Source of the DNA: CAWIKY01 sp963836905
GTDB taxonomy: Bacteria > Pseudomonadota > Alphaproteobacteria > Caulobacterales > Hyphomonadaceae
Direction of reading: 5' to 3'
Assembly (NCBI GenBank): GCA_963836905.1
Contig: CAWIKY010000006.1
Span: 930,001 to 994,000 of the forward strand
DNA length: 64,000 bases
The notes under the pieces are model-generated. The model was not told the origin of the DNA, did no database searches, and saw nothing but the letters and a program-made list of their open reading frames with translations. The translations under genes and the position numbers were made by a program. The stretch's first letter is position 1. Every line of letters begins with the position of its first letter. Below, piece after piece: positions 8,401-17,913 of the stretch.

Positions 8401-9906
8401 ATGAAGAGCGCCAGTGCGCTTTCAAATCGCCGTAATGCGGCCATGGTCGGCAATACAATGCCGGGCATGACAAGACACATAAACAAGATCGTATTCGGGC
8501 TGGTCACGGCGCTTTTCTTGGCGCTCGCTCTCGCTTTCAGCCCGTTATTGGTTCCGCAAGGTATATCCCAAGCCCTGCCGCAGACGCGACAGGACATTCA
8601 GATGTCCTTTGCGCCGCTCGTGAAGACTGCCTCTCCCGCCGTCGTCAATGTATACTCGACCCGCCGCGTCCGTCAGGCCGCCTCTCCCTTTGCAAACGAC
8701 CCCTTTTTTCGTCGTTTCTTCGGAGATGACGCTTTCGGCATGCCACAGGAACGGGTTCAATCCTCGCTTGGATCGGGTGTAATCGTCGGGGAAGAGGGCA
8801 TCATCGTAACCAATAACCACGTGGTCGATGATGCGGAAGAACTGAAGGTCGTGCTGTCTGACCGACGCGAGTTCGAGGCGGAACTCGTTCTGGCCGACTC
8901 GCGCACGGACCTTGCTGTCCTTCGCATTAAGGAAACCGGCCTTACGCTTCCCACGCTCTCATTCGCCGATACCCGGGATCTGGAAGTCGGCGACCTTGTG
9001 CTGGCCATCGGGAACCCGTTCGGTGTCGGTCAGACGGTGACGAGCGGCATCATATCAGCGACAGCCCGGACCGATGTAGGCATTTCCGACTACGCCTTTT
9101 TCATCCAGACGGACGCGGCGATCAATCCGGGTAATTCCGGTGGAGCCCTGGTCGACAATGCAGGCCGACTGGTTGGCGTGAACACGGCGATCTTCTCGCG
9201 GTCCGGCGGCTCTAACGGGATCGGTTTCGCCATTCCGGCCGAGATGGTCCGCCGCGTGGTCGACAGCGCCATCAATGAAGGGCGTATCGTCCGGCCCTGG
9301 CTTGGGCTGAAGGGACAAGCCGTTACGGCTGACATCGCGCGGTCTCTGGACCTGGAGCGCCCCATGGGCGTTCTGGTAACTGAGATATACCCGGACGGAC
9401 CCTCAGCGAAGGCCGGTCTGCGACGTGGTGATCTTGTGACCTCGATCGATGGACGTCCCGTCTTTGATGAAAGCGGTTTGCGGTTTCTGGCCGCCACGCT
9501 CGGCTCCGGCGAGACTGCTCGGCTGGACATCTTGCGCAGCGGCAAGCCACGCAAGTTGAACGTGACCCTTTCCCCACCGCCCGGGGCTACCGAAGCCGAT
9601 TTGACGGTCATCGAAGGCACCAACCCGGTTTCCGGCGCGGAAGTGGCCGAACTCAATCCGGCCTTTGCCGAGGCACTTGGACGTGACCCGTTCGTGACGG
9701 GGGTGCTGGTAAACCGGTTGCTGCGCGGGTCGATTGCTGCACGCTTCGGGCTGAGACCTGGCGACCTTCTGCTCGATGTGAACGGGAAGGCGATCAAGAC
9801 TGTCGAAGACCTAAAGGCTGTACTGGATGCGCCCAATCCGGAGCGGGTCTGGGAAATCGCGATCGACCGCAATGGTCGCAGGGTGTCGCGCGCTGCGAGG
9901 CTGTAG
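8401..9906 (+). CDS. Do/DegP-type periplasmic serine endoprotease with two PDZ domains
   Basis: The product is an S1C-family (HtrA) protease that degrades or guards misfolded envelope proteins. It has 501 residues. A hydrophobic segment at about residues 30-50 is a signal peptide or membrane anchor. The trypsin-like domain shows the triad His140 (TNNHVVDD), Asp170 (SRTDLAVLRI) and Ser246 (NPGNSGGALV). Two PDZ domains follow, around residues 300-390 and 410-495. ATG 8401 is used because it lies directly behind rplQ. ATG 8443 or 8458 would shorten only the cytoplasmic leader and are equally possible. The gene may be read through from the ribosomal operon. Confidence 0.92.
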   Translation: MKSASALSNRRNAAMVGNTMPGMTRHINKIVFGLVTALFLALALAFSPLLVPQGISQALPQTRQDIQMSFAPLVKTASPAVVNVYSTRRVRQAASPFANDPFFRRFFGDDAFGMPQERVQSSLGSGVIVGEEGIIVTNNHVVDDAEELKVVLSDRREFEAELVLADSRTDLAVLRIKETGLTLPTLSFADTRDLEVGDLVLAIGNPFGVGQTVTSGIISATARTDVGISDYAFFIQTDAAINPGNSGGALVDNAGRLVGVNTAIFSRSGGSNGIGFAIPAEMVRRVVDSAINEGRIVRPWLGLKGQAVTADIARSLDLERPMGVLVTEIYPDGPSAKAGLRRGDLVTSIDGRPVFDESGLRFLAATLGSGETARLDILRSGKPRKLNVTLSPPPGATEADLTVIEGTNPVSGAEVAELNPAFAEALGRDPFVTGVLVNRLLRGSIAARFGLRPGDLLLDVNGKAIKTVEDLKAVLDAPNPERVWEIAIDRNGRRVSRAARL

Positions 9907-10031
9907 CGGGCATCTCGTTTTCTTCGTGCAAGCAACCCGTGGTGTGACGGCGGGACAAACGTACATGTCCCGTCTGCGCAGATCACCGTAAGAGGGTATG
10001 CGCGCTTGCGTGCTCAGGTTAGATTGCAGTC

Positions 10032-10727
10032 ATGAGATTTACGTCACACCGCCTCCTTGCAACCGCAGCCGTCGCTCTTGTCAGCGCGATGGACCATCAA
10101 CCCGCTGAAGCTCAGCCTGATGCCTACTGCGCAGCGCAGGAAAAGGTTGATGGTTGGGTCATCAATGCCGGTTCCAAAAGCTGGCATGCTGAGAACTTTA
10201 CACAGATGCGACTGGCCGAGGGGGTCGAGGGTGTGGCGTTTATCTCCCGGCCGTTGCAGCCGGACTATATGGGCGGCGCAACCTTCGGCGAGGCCGCCCC
10301 GTCAGATTCCAGCCATGTGCGGTTGACCATAGGGTCTGATGGCAATGTGAGCGTCTGGACGGATACCCTTTCGGCAAATATTGGCGGCGAGATCAAGGAT
10401 GTTCTGACCGCCTATAATGCCCAGAACGCCAACCTTTTCCTGGTAGCTACGAATGCAGACGGGCAAATCGAACCCGCCGTACCGTTTGGATCCGTTACGA
10501 GTTCTGAGCACTCTTATTACCGCGCCGTCGTTCCGGGTGCCGCCTCCAAACCGCTTCTCGATGCCCTTCAGGCCGCGGGAGACGTGGTCTTTCACATCGT
10601 CGCACCCAATGGAAGTGACGTCGCGGTGTCGTCTTGGCCGGTCGCCGGGTATGGAACTGTCGGCACCAAGGGAACGGCGCTGTTTGCAGAGATGACGGCA
10701 CGCGCTGCAGCCGGTAAGTGCAAATAG
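10032..10727 (+). CDS. Exported protein of unknown function
   Basis: I do not recognise the family. The 231-residue product begins with a signal-peptide-like stretch (RFTSHRLLATAAVALVSA) and a likely cleavage site near PAEAQPDAYC. The mature part is acidic and rich in beta-type sequence, with cysteines near residues 33 and 230 that could form a disulphide in the periplasm. It stands between the Do protease and rarA. The rarA start is four bases after its stop, so it may share that transcript. Confidence 0.75.
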   Translation: MRFTSHRLLATAAVALVSAMDHQPAEAQPDAYCAAQEKVDGWVINAGSKSWHAENFTQMRLAEGVEGVAFISRPLQPDYMGGATFGEAAPSDSSHVRLTIGSDGNVSVWTDTLSANIGGEIKDVLTAYNAQNANLFLVATNADGQIEPAVPFGSVTSSEHSYYRAVVPGAASKPLLDALQAAGDVVFHIVAPNGSDVAVSSWPVAGYGTVGTKGTALFAEMTARAAAGKCK

Positions 10728-10731
10728 CCTG

Positions 10732-12048
10732 GTGAGCGATCTCTTTGCAGCTGCCGGTATGGATCAAACCGCCCCCAAACCCCTGGCCGATCTTTTGCGT
10801 CCCAAAACGCTTTCCGAAGTGGTCGGTCAGGCGCATCTGACCGGCCCTGAGGGACCGCTGGGCCGGATGCTGGAGACCGGGCGGCTGTCCTCAGTCATAC
10901 TCTGGGGGCCGCCGGGTGTCGGCAAAACCACAATTGCGCGTCTGTTGGCCGATGAGACCGATCTGGCGTTCGAGGCGCTGTCTGCGGTTTTCTCCGGCGT
11001 GAAAGATTTGCGTGCGGCGTTCGACAGGGCCGAGAAACGCCGTTCTGTCGGCAAGGGAACGCTCCTGTTCGTGGACGAGATCCATCGCTTCAACCGTGCC
11101 CAGCAGGACGGTTTCCTGCCCTTCGTCGAAGCCGGAATCGTCACGCTGGTTGGCGCCACGACCGAGAATCCGAGCTTCGAGATCAATAGCGCCCTGATGT
11201 CACGCTGTCAGGTGCTCACCTTGCGCCGCCTCGATACCGCAGGAATGCAAGCCTTGGTGGCCCGGGCCGAAAAACATCTGGGCCATGACCTGCCGCTAAC
11301 GGTCGATGCCCGCGAAAGCCTGCTTTCACTGGCCGATGGTGACGGTCGCTATCTTTACAATCTGGTCGAGCAGATCGCCAATCTCGATCCGAAACGGAAC
11401 GCGCTCGATGTAGAGGCGCTTGGTACCTATCTGCAGCGCCGCGCGCCGATCTACGACAAGGACAGGGACGGTCATTACGGGCTCATATCGGCCTTGCACA
11501 AGGCTGTACGAGGGTCTGATCCTGATGCCTCGCTCTATTGGTTCGCACGCATGCTGACCGGCGGCGAGGACCCGCGCTATCTGGCCCGGCGCATCGTGCG
11601 GATGGCCAGCGAGGATATTGGTCTTGCCGATCCGACCGCGCTTCTGGTTTGCGCCGAAGCTGCCCGAACCTATGAACGGCTGGGGTCGCCTGAAGGCGAA
11701 CTCGCCCTTGCCCAAGCCGTCTTGCATCTGGCGACCGCGCCAAAGTCTAACGCGGCCTATACCGCGTTCAAGGCTGCGATGAAGGCGGCAAAGGAAACCG
11801 GCTCGCTCGATCCGCCAAAGCACATTCTGGGCGCGCCAACACAGTTCATGCGCGATGAGGGATACGGCAAGGACTATGCCTACGACCACGACACACCGAA
11901 CGGCTTTTCCGGTCAGAACTATTTTCCTGACGGCATGGAACGCCCTGTCTTTTACGAACCCAAGGGAGAAGGCGGCGAGGCCGCTATCCTGGAACGGTTG
12001 AAGCGCCTTGCGGAGCTTCGCGAAGGGATGACCGGTGATCCATCATGA
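10732..12048 (+). CDS. rarA: Replication-associated recombination protein A (AAA+ ATPase)
   Basis: RarA/MgsA acts at stalled replication forks and is related to clamp loaders and Holliday-junction helicases. The 438-residue product has Walker A GPPGVGKT (residues 59-66), Walker B LLFVDEIHRF (111-120), sensor sequence VGATTENPSFE, and the family-specific C-terminal domain ending GYGKDYAYDHDTPNGFSGQ. The start is GTG 10732 (MSDLFAAAGM). It overlaps the following pseudouridine synthase gene by 4 bases. Confidence 0.96.
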   Translation: MSDLFAAAGMDQTAPKPLADLLRPKTLSEVVGQAHLTGPEGPLGRMLETGRLSSVILWGPPGVGKTTIARLLADETDLAFEALSAVFSGVKDLRAAFDRAEKRRSVGKGTLLFVDEIHRFNRAQQDGFLPFVEAGIVTLVGATTENPSFEINSALMSRCQVLTLRRLDTAGMQALVARAEKHLGHDLPLTVDARESLLSLADGDGRYLYNLVEQIANLDPKRNALDVEALGTYLQRRAPIYDKDRDGHYGLISALHKAVRGSDPDASLYWFARMLTGGEDPRYLARRIVRMASEDIGLADPTALLVCAEAARTYERLGSPEGELALAQAVLHLATAPKSNAAYTAFKAAMKAAKETGSLDPPKHILGAPTQFMRDEGYGKDYAYDHDTPNGFSGQNYFPDGMERPVFYEPKGEGGEAAILERLKRLAELREGMTGDPS

Positions 12049-12812
12049 CCGGCCGTGTTCTGGGCTCGGGCCTTTCGGCATCCGAACTGACGTTGGCGCA
12101 GTCTCTGGAAGTTTTCCGTGATGACGCGATCCTTGCTCTGAACAAGCCCGCCGGACTTGCCGTCCAAACGCGTGATACGTCTGACCTGACGCTCGAAGCG
12201 CTGATGGAAGCTTTTGCCAAGTCCAACGGCAAGAGGCCAAGACTTGTGCATCGGCTGGATCGCGAAACCTCGGGCATCATGCTTGCTGCACGCACTCAGC
12301 CGGATGCGGCGGCGCTTCACGGAGCGTTTGAAGCGCGCAAGGTAACCAAGACCTACCTCGCTTTGTGTGAAGGGCAGGCGGATGCCGATTACGGACGTAA
12401 CGACAAACCTCTCAAGCCCGTCTCGCCACACGAAGGCCTGACGATTTCAGCGGTTACGGATCGCAAGGATCCTGACGGCAAAACGGCCGGAACGCTGTGG
12501 CAAACTCTGGGTACGTCCGCCGGACGATCACTTCTCCTGTGCACACCCCGCACCGGACGGATGCATCAAATACGGGTTCATCTGGCCGATGCCGGTTTGC
12601 CCATTTGCGGCGATCCCCTTTATGGCCTTGAAGGCAAGCGGACCTCGCGCACCCTGCTACATGCGCTCTCGATTTCGCTGGGCCATCCGCGAACCGGCGA
12701 ACCGTTTACTGCGAGTGCACCTTTACCTGCGGACTTCACGGCAGCTGTTCAGAAGGCCGGGCTGACGCAAGCGCTGGAAACTGCGCTGAACGGTGATAGA
12801 GAAGCGCAATGA
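12045..12812 (+). CDS. RluA-family RNA pseudouridine synthase without S4 domain
   Basis: Enzymes of this family isomerise uridine to pseudouridine in rRNA or tRNA. The 255-residue product has the catalytic motif HRLDRETSG with Asp72 as nucleophile and the second conserved segment TGRMHQIRVHL. There is no N-terminal S4 domain, so it resembles RluA/TruC-like short members rather than RluC/RluD. The target base cannot be told from sequence. It is coupled by 4-base overlaps to rarA and crcB. Confidence 0.9.
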   Translation: MTGRVLGSGLSASELTLAQSLEVFRDDAILALNKPAGLAVQTRDTSDLTLEALMEAFAKSNGKRPRLVHRLDRETSGIMLAARTQPDAAALHGAFEARKVTKTYLALCEGQADADYGRNDKPLKPVSPHEGLTISAVTDRKDPDGKTAGTLWQTLGTSAGRSLLLCTPRTGRMHQIRVHLADAGLPICGDPLYGLEGKRTSRTLLHALSISLGHPRTGEPFTASAPLPADFTAAVQKAGLTQALETALNGDREAQ

Positions 12813-13198
12813 ACGGATTATACGGATCCCTTATCGTCGGCCTAGGTGGCGCGATCGGCTCGATGGCGCGTTATGGCGCGGGTCTGGCCATGCCGCGACC
12901 GAGCGATCTGTCGTTCCCGTGGTCGACATTCGCGGTAAACATGATCGGCAGTTTTGCAATCGGGTGTGTGATGGCCGCGCTGGTTTCCCTTCAGGACGTG
13001 CCCCGCGGCCTCATGCTGTTTCTGGTCGTGGGCATTCTTGGCGGGTTCACGACGTTCTCTGCCTTCTCGCTTGAGACCCTGCGCCTGATCGAATTGCGCG
13101 CGCTCGGGCCTGCAGCCGTTTATGTCATTCTGTCCGTCACCCTCGGCGTTGTAGCGGCAGGTATAGGCGTGTTCGGCACGCAGGCTGTGCTCCGATGA
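12809..13198 (+). CDS. crcB: Fluoride ion channel CrcB/Fluc
   Basis: CrcB exports fluoride through a dual-topology dimer in the inner membrane. The 129-residue product has four hydrophobic helices, the N-terminal GGAIGSMARY motif, NMIGSFAIG (the pore Asn), and GFTTFSAFS with the Phe box. It lies inside a pseudouridine synthase pair with 4-base overlaps at both ends. I see no fluoride riboswitch before it, and there is no room for one, so expression seems constitutive with the operon. Confidence 0.95.
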   Translation: MNGLYGSLIVGLGGAIGSMARYGAGLAMPRPSDLSFPWSTFAVNMIGSFAIGCVMAALVSLQDVPRGLMLFLVVGILGGFTTFSAFSLETLRLIELRALGPAAVYVILSVTLGVVAAGIGVFGTQAVLR

Positions 13199-14206
13199 GA
13201 GACGAGGTTCAGAACATCCGCATACCGCGTCAGGAATCACGGCACGAGGCTTGACCGCTGGTTCAAGCGGCGTTTCGAAGGCGTCACGCAAGGACAGGTC
13301 GAGAAATTTTTGCGCACGGGCCAAATCCGGGTGGACGGGTCACGCGCTAAATCGAACACCCGTCTCGAGGAGGGCCAGATGGTTCGCGTGCCGCCGCTTG
13401 AAGCCGCAGATATTGCGCGCGACGAGGGCAGGCGATCGGGCGGCGACATGCCGTCATCGCGCGATACCGATCTCATCCGAAGTCTGGTGATCTACAAGGA
13501 TGAGGACATCATCGCGCTGAACAAGCCGGCCGGACTGGCTGTTCAGGGTGGCACGCGCACCACCCGGCATGTGGACGCCATGTTGCCTGCCTTGCAGACC
13601 GGCGAGTACCGTCCGAAACTGGTTCACCGGCTGGACCGGGACACTTCAGGCGTTCTGCTTCTGGCACGGCATCCGAATGCGGCAGCGCGTCTGGGCCGCA
13701 TGTTCCGAGACCGGTCGATGAAGAAGGTCTACTGGGCCGTGACCGCCGGGGTGCCCGTTCCGCAATTCGGGCAGGTCCGCTCCTGGATGATGAAGGGCAC
13801 AAGCGAGGACGGCGACCGCGAGAAAATGATCCTCGCCAAGCATGGCGACAAGAGCGCCCAGCATGCTGTGACAGACTATGCCGTCATCTCGGTTGCCGCG
13901 CAGCGTGCGGCTTGGGTCGCGCTCAGCCCGCAGACCGGACGCACACACCAGCTTCGCTTCCATATGGAAGAGATTGGCAATGCGATCATCGGCGATCCGA
14001 AATATACCGGGCGGCGCGAACCATTGCACGGGTTGGGCAAGGGTCTGCATCTCCATGCCCGCGCGTTGATCATTCCGCCGGAAAAGAAGGGGGGCAAGAC
14101 AATCCAGATTGTCGCGAACTTGCCACAGCACATGCAGGAAACATTCGATACCCTTGGGTTTCTCGAGAGTGAAGCCGGATCGGACCCGCTGGCAGTTCTC
14201 GGATGA
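13195..14206 (+). CDS. RluC/RluD-type pseudouridine synthase with S4 domain (frame broken near the N terminus)
   Basis: The protein modifies uridines in 23S rRNA or a related target. ATG 13195 overlaps the crcB stop and reads MRDEVQNIRIPRQES, then hits a stop. From 13241 the next frame reads GTRLDRWFKRRFEGVTQGQV, the start of an S4 domain, and continues through HRLDRDTSG (catalytic Asp) and TGRTHQLRFHMEEIG to the end. Removing the C at about 13240 joins them into a 336-residue protein of normal RluC length. If the indel is real, translation would need a weak internal start such as TTG 13310, deleting half of the S4 domain. Confidence 0.85.
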
Positions 14207-14913
14207 GTGCGCGAGGCGTCAGGACAATGAAACACCTCGCCATCTTCGACATGGACGGGACGATCGTCGACAGCCGCAAGGTCATTCAGGGCGCCATGCA
14301 TGCGGCTTTCACGGCCTGCGATCTCGCGCCCCCGGACTACGAGCAGACCCGTCAGGTAGTAGGACTAGGCCTGCATGAAGCCTGCAAACGGCTGGCAAGC
14401 GACGCCTGCGATGCGCCCACGCTGGAGAGACTGGTCGGCTGCTATCGCGACGCTTTCATCGCCAACCGGGACGATCCGGACTTCAAGGAGCCGCTTTATC
14501 CCGGAGCGGTCGAGCTGATCGAAACGTTGCGAAGGCGCGGCTGGGGCGTTGCGATGGCGACCGGCAAATCGCGTCGCGGGATCGATGCGATCTTCGCCAT
14601 GCACCCGCTCGCCGATCTGTTCGACACTATCCATTGCGCCGATGATGGGCCCGGCAAACCCGATCCTTTCATGATTACCGAAGCACTTCGCGCGATGGAG
14701 GCCACGCCGGACCAGTCCGTCATCATCGGCGATGCCGTTTTCGACATGCAGATGGGCAAGGCTGCAGGCATTGCCGCTTTCGGTGTCGATTGGGGCTTTG
14801 GCACCCGCAATGAGTTGCGTGACGCAGGTGCTGACGCTGTGTTCTCTAACTTTTCCAGTCTGGGGGCAGCGCTACTCGACCGGGAACGCACCAACCGGGA
14901 CGCTTTGACATGA
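14203..14913 (+). CDS. HAD-superfamily phosphatase, phosphoglycolate-phosphatase-like
   Basis: This is a HAD subclass I hydrolase with the nucleophile motif FDMDGTIVDS (Asp16/Asp18 from the first ATG), motif II ATGKS and motif III GKPDP/IIGDAVFDMQMGKAAG. The 236-residue product is closest in feel to Gph-type or RluC-associated HAD phosphatases. The true substrate is unknown. Either ATG 14203 (ATGA overlap with the previous gene) or ATG 14227 (behind AGGA) could start it. It overlaps the ATP12 gene by 4 bases. The rluC-HAD-ATP12 order recurs in alphaproteobacteria. Confidence 0.9.
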   Translation: MSARGVRTMKHLAIFDMDGTIVDSRKVIQGAMHAAFTACDLAPPDYEQTRQVVGLGLHEACKRLASDACDAPTLERLVGCYRDAFIANRDDPDFKEPLYPGAVELIETLRRRGWGVAMATGKSRRGIDAIFAMHPLADLFDTIHCADDGPGKPDPFMITEALRAMEATPDQSVIIGDAVFDMQMGKAAGIAAFGVDWGFGTRNELRDAGADAVFSNFSSLGAALLDRERTNRDALT

Positions 14914-15626
14914 CGCGCCAGCACAAACCGGGCTTGCGGCGCTTTTACAAAGCTGTGACGACCCAGAAAACCGAAGACGGCACAGCCGTTCTGCTGGACG
15001 GCAAGACTCCGCAAACCCCCGCCCGCAACAAGCTCGTTCTCCCGAATAACGCGTTGGCTGAGGCCATCGCCGCCGAATGGGATGCGCAAGGGGCATCTGT
15101 CGCTGTTGAGGCGATGCCGCTCACCCGTCTGGCAAACGTGGCGATCGACCGCACCCCCGGTTCCCGCGAGGTGATGATCGACGAAGCCGTGAAATACGCG
15201 GGGACCGATCTCGTCAGCTATCCGGACCGTGAGAATGCCGAGCTTTATGCCTTGCAGGACGCCGCTTGGCGACCTGTCCGGGAATGGGCGGGCAGCCATC
15301 ACAATGTCGTGCTGCTGACGTCGGACGACCTGACCGTCATCCCGCAGCCGCCTGTCAGCCTTGAGGCCTACCGCCAATGGGCCGGAACGCTCGACGACTG
15401 GCGCCTTACTGGTCTCAGTTTCGGATTGTCGCTGACGGGCTCAGCCTTACTGGCGATGGCGATGGTCGAAGGACGGCTCGATGCGGACGCGGCTTACCGC
15501 GCCGCGCATGTCGACGAGCATTTCCAGATGGACCGGTGGGGTGTCGACGAAGAAGCCGCCAGAAGGCTCAAGGGCTTGCAGCGCGACATCGGGGCGCTCG
15601 GCGTCTGGTTTGCGGCGCTGGGTTGA
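14910..15626 (+). CDS. ATP12-family F1-ATPase assembly chaperone
   Basis: ATP12 proteins bind the free F1 alpha subunit during ATP synthase assembly and are shared by mitochondria and alphaproteobacteria. The 238-residue product has the family landmarks RRFYKAVTTQ near the N terminus, LDGKTPQTPARN, the AIAAEWDAQG helix and the C-terminal HVDEHFQMDRWGVDEEA. It is the last gene of this plus-strand run and is followed by a strong hairpin. Confidence 0.93.
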   Translation: MTRQHKPGLRRFYKAVTTQKTEDGTAVLLDGKTPQTPARNKLVLPNNALAEAIAAEWDAQGASVAVEAMPLTRLANVAIDRTPGSREVMIDEAVKYAGTDLVSYPDRENAELYALQDAAWRPVREWAGSHHNVVLLTSDDLTVIPQPPVSLEAYRQWAGTLDDWRLTGLSFGLSLTGSALLAMAMVEGRLDADAAYRAAHVDEHFQMDRWGVDEEAARRLKGLQRDIGALGVWFAALG

Positions 15627-15637
15627 GACACTACTGG

Positions 15638-15667
15638 AACAGATCCCCGCATTCGCGGGGATCTGTT
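15638..15667. terminator. Hairpin between convergent ATP12 and FKBP genes
   Basis: A perfect 13-base inverted repeat, AACAGATCCCCGC (15638-15650) and GCGGGGATCTGTT (15655-15667), encloses a 4-base loop. It fills the 60-base space between two convergent genes and could stop transcription from both sides. No clear T-run follows on either strand, so termination strength is uncertain. Confidence 0.65.
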
Positions 15668-15686
15668 GACGAATAGCGTGGTCGGC

Positions 15687-16070
15687 TCAGCCGACCTTGA
15701 TGAGCTCGACCTTGAAGATCAGCGTCGAGTGGCCGGGGATCGATCCACCGGCACCCTGCGCGCCATAACCGAGGTTGGCAGGGATCACGAACTCGTAGGT
15801 CGCGCCCTCGTTCATCAGCTGAACACCCTCGGACCAGCCGGGAATGACGGCGTTCAGCGGAAAGTCGATTGGCTGGCCGCGCTTGTAGGAACTGTCGAAC
15901 TCCTTGCCGTTGACCAGCTTGCCTTCGTAATGAACCGTGACCTTGTCGCGTGGGCCGGGCTTGGGGCCGCTACCCTCTTCGAGAATGCGATACTGAAGAC
16001 CGCTGTCGGTCGTGTGCACGCCTTCTTTGGAGGCGTTGTCTTCAAGATACTGGGTATTCGGATTGCTCAT
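15687..16070 (-). CDS. FKBP-type peptidyl-prolyl cis-trans isomerase
   Basis: The enzyme accelerates proline isomerisation during folding. The 127-residue product has the FKBP core TDSGLQYRILEEGSG, VTVHYEGKLVNGKEFDSSY, VIPGWSEGVQLMNEG and IPANLGYGAQGAGGSIPG. No signal peptide is seen, so it should be cytoplasmic. A long N-terminal lead (about 20 residues) precedes the domain. The nearest upstream gene on this strand is the thiolase, separated by a terminator. Confidence 0.95.
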   Translation of the reverse strand: MSNPNTQYLEDNASKEGVHTTDSGLQYRILEEGSGPKPGPRDKVTVHYEGKLVNGKEFDSSYKRGQPIDFPLNAVIPGWSEGVQLMNEGATYEFVIPANLGYGAQGAGGSIPGHSTLIFKVELIKVG

Positions 16071-16090
16071 CGGATGTCTCCGTTCACGAC

Positions 16091-16121
16091 AAATAGAAAG
16101 ACCCGGGCCGAGGCCCGGGTC
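16091..16121 (-). terminator. Intrinsic terminator after the thiolase gene
   Basis: GACCCGGGCC (16100-16109) pairs perfectly with GGCCCGGGTC (16112-16121). Read on the minus strand the stem is followed by TTTCTATTT, which fits Rho-independent termination of the thiolase transcript just before the FKBP gene. Confidence 0.8.
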
Positions 16122-16148
16122 GGGTTACCAGAACGTCAGGTAGGGAGG

Positions 16149-17358
16149 TTAGCTGTAGATTTCAAACAGGCCCGCAGCCCCCATGCCGCCACCAATACAC
16201 ATGGTGACGACGCCCCATTTCGCACCGCGACGGCGGCCTTCAAGAAGGATCGAGCCGGTGCAACGTGCGCCAGTCATGCCGAACGGGTGGCCGATCGAGA
16301 TCGAGCCGCCGTTCACATTATATTTGGCCGGATCGATGCCGAGATGATCGCGCGAATACAGGCACTGTGAGGCAAAGGCTTCATTCAGTTCCCAGAGATC
16401 GATATCGTCGACCTTGAGACCATGACGTTCGAGCAGGCGTGGCACAGCCTTGACAGGTCCGATGCCCATTTCATCCGGGTCGACACCGCCCACATTAAAG
16501 CCGACGAAGCGGCCCAGCGGTTCGATGTTCTGGCGCTTGGCCTCTGCTGCCTCCATCACGACAACGGCGGCGGCACCGTCAGATAGCTGCGACGCGTTCC
16601 CGGCGGTGACGTATTTGCCTTCTTTCACGACCATGCCACCGGAAAACACCGGCTTGAGACCGGCAAGGGTCTCGGCCGTCGTGCCGGGACGGTTGCACTC
16701 ATCGCGGTCCACGGTGACGTCCTCATAGGATTCTTCGCCGGTTTCCTTGTTGAACAGCTTCATCCGGGTTTTCATCGGCACGATTTCCTCGGCCATATAA
16801 CCTTTCTGCTGGAACTCGGCGGTTCGGCGCTGCAGATTCTGCGGAATATTCGTCCTGATACTCGCGGCTGATATTGTAACGGTCGGCAACGATTTCGGCT
16901 GTTTCGATCATGGTCATCCAGATCGCCGGCCACGTTTTCATCAACTCGTCTTCGGTATAGCGATGAAGGTTCATGTGACCCGAGCGGGACACCAGAGACA
17001 GGCTTTCCACGCCGCCGCCGATAGCGACCGGTGCGCCTTCGCTGACGACTGTGTGCGCCGCATTTGCAATCGCCTGCAAACCTGACGAGCAGAACCGGTT
17101 GATGGTTGCCCCGGACGTTGTGGTCGGGCAACCGGCCCAAAGCGCGGCATTGCGCGCGACGTTGTGACCTGTTGCGCCTTCGGGCTGAGCGCAGCCAAGA
17201 AAGACGTCTTCAACCTGCGCCGGATCTATCCCGGCACGTTCCATTGCGCCCTTGATGACGTGACCCGCCATCTTGATCCCATGCGTATCGTTGAGCGATC
17301 CGCGTCCTGTCTTGGCTAGTCCTGTTCGTGCTGTCGAAACGATTACGGCTTCACGCAT
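16149..17358 (-). CDS. Acetyl-CoA C-acyltransferase (thiolase), frame broken by a 1-base insertion
   Basis: Thiolases condense or cleave acyl-CoA at the last step of beta-oxidation. The N-terminal part (from MREAVIVSTARTGLAKTG) includes the nucleophile Cys90 in NRFCSSGLQAI and runs to EYQDEYSAES. It then shifts frame near 16835 and resumes as QRRTAEFQQKGYMAEEIVP. The C-terminal part carries the SIGHPFGMTGARCTGS and CIGGGMGAAG active-site motifs. Dropping one base in AATCTGCAG restores a 402-residue protein of normal length. Whether it is degradative or biosynthetic cannot be decided, but the acyl-CoA dehydrogenase nearby (19397-20677) favours beta-oxidation. Confidence 0.9.
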
Positions 17359-17421
17359 GTGTCTGCTCTCCCTGATTTTGTGGAGACACTACTCTGCGAT
17401 GTCGCTGACCGCCAGACCCAT

Positions 17422-17913
17422 TCACCCCTTCGCCAGCCGCTTTGTGACAGCTTTTATCGCGAGGCCGATCACAATCACAAAAGCTGCCGTAACGGCAGCA
17501 AACTTGAGCGGCGTTAGGAGCGTTTTCAGAACAAGCAGATCAACAGTTCCCGACAGTGCCAGAACCTGAACAGCGTTTTCAGCCAGGTCGAGCCCGAACC
17601 CGAGGAATGCAGGCACGGTAAGCATCGCCGATCCGGTTCCAGAAAGGCGGTAGATCAGCCCGGCAAGACACGCGGTATAGGCAATCGGGTAGGCGGTATC
17701 GTTCAGCAGCGTCACCCTGATGTGAAGCGACTTTTGTGCCTCGCTCAGCGTGGCCAGAAAGTTACGGGCTGTTTCACCGGTAAAGATGAAATCAAGCAGC
17801 TGCCCGCCAAGCTCGGCCTGCGGGCCGGAAAAACTGTACCCAATCGCAAGCATTGCCAGAAATGTGACGAGGATGACCGGCCAACGTGACAGGAAAAACA
17901 GTACAGTCTTCAT
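17422..17913 (-). CDS. Integral membrane protein of unknown function
   Basis: The 163-residue product is strongly hydrophobic, with about four predicted membrane helices (residues about 8-28, 70-90, 95-118 and 130-152) and a basic C terminus (VTKRLAKG). I do not recognise a named family. Its start overlaps the end of the CinA-like gene by 4 bases (ATGA), so the two are co-translated. Confidence 0.75.
   Translation of the reverse strand: MKTVLFFLSRWPVILVTFLAMLAIGYSFSGPQAELGGQLLDFIFTGETARNFLATLSEAQKSLHIRVTLLNDTAYPIAYTACLAGLIYRLSGTGSAMLTVPAFLGFGLDLAENAVQVLALSGTVDLLVLKTLLTPLKFAAVTAAFVIVIGLAIKAVTKRLAKG

Noticed and set aside
12700..12808. Fluoride riboswitch before crcB
   Set aside because: The preceding gene overlaps crcB, leaving no untranslated leader.
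16100..16121. Hairpin at 16100-16121 as an operator (SmaI-like palindrome)
   Set aside because: Its place behind the thiolase stop and the following T-rich stretch fit a terminator better.
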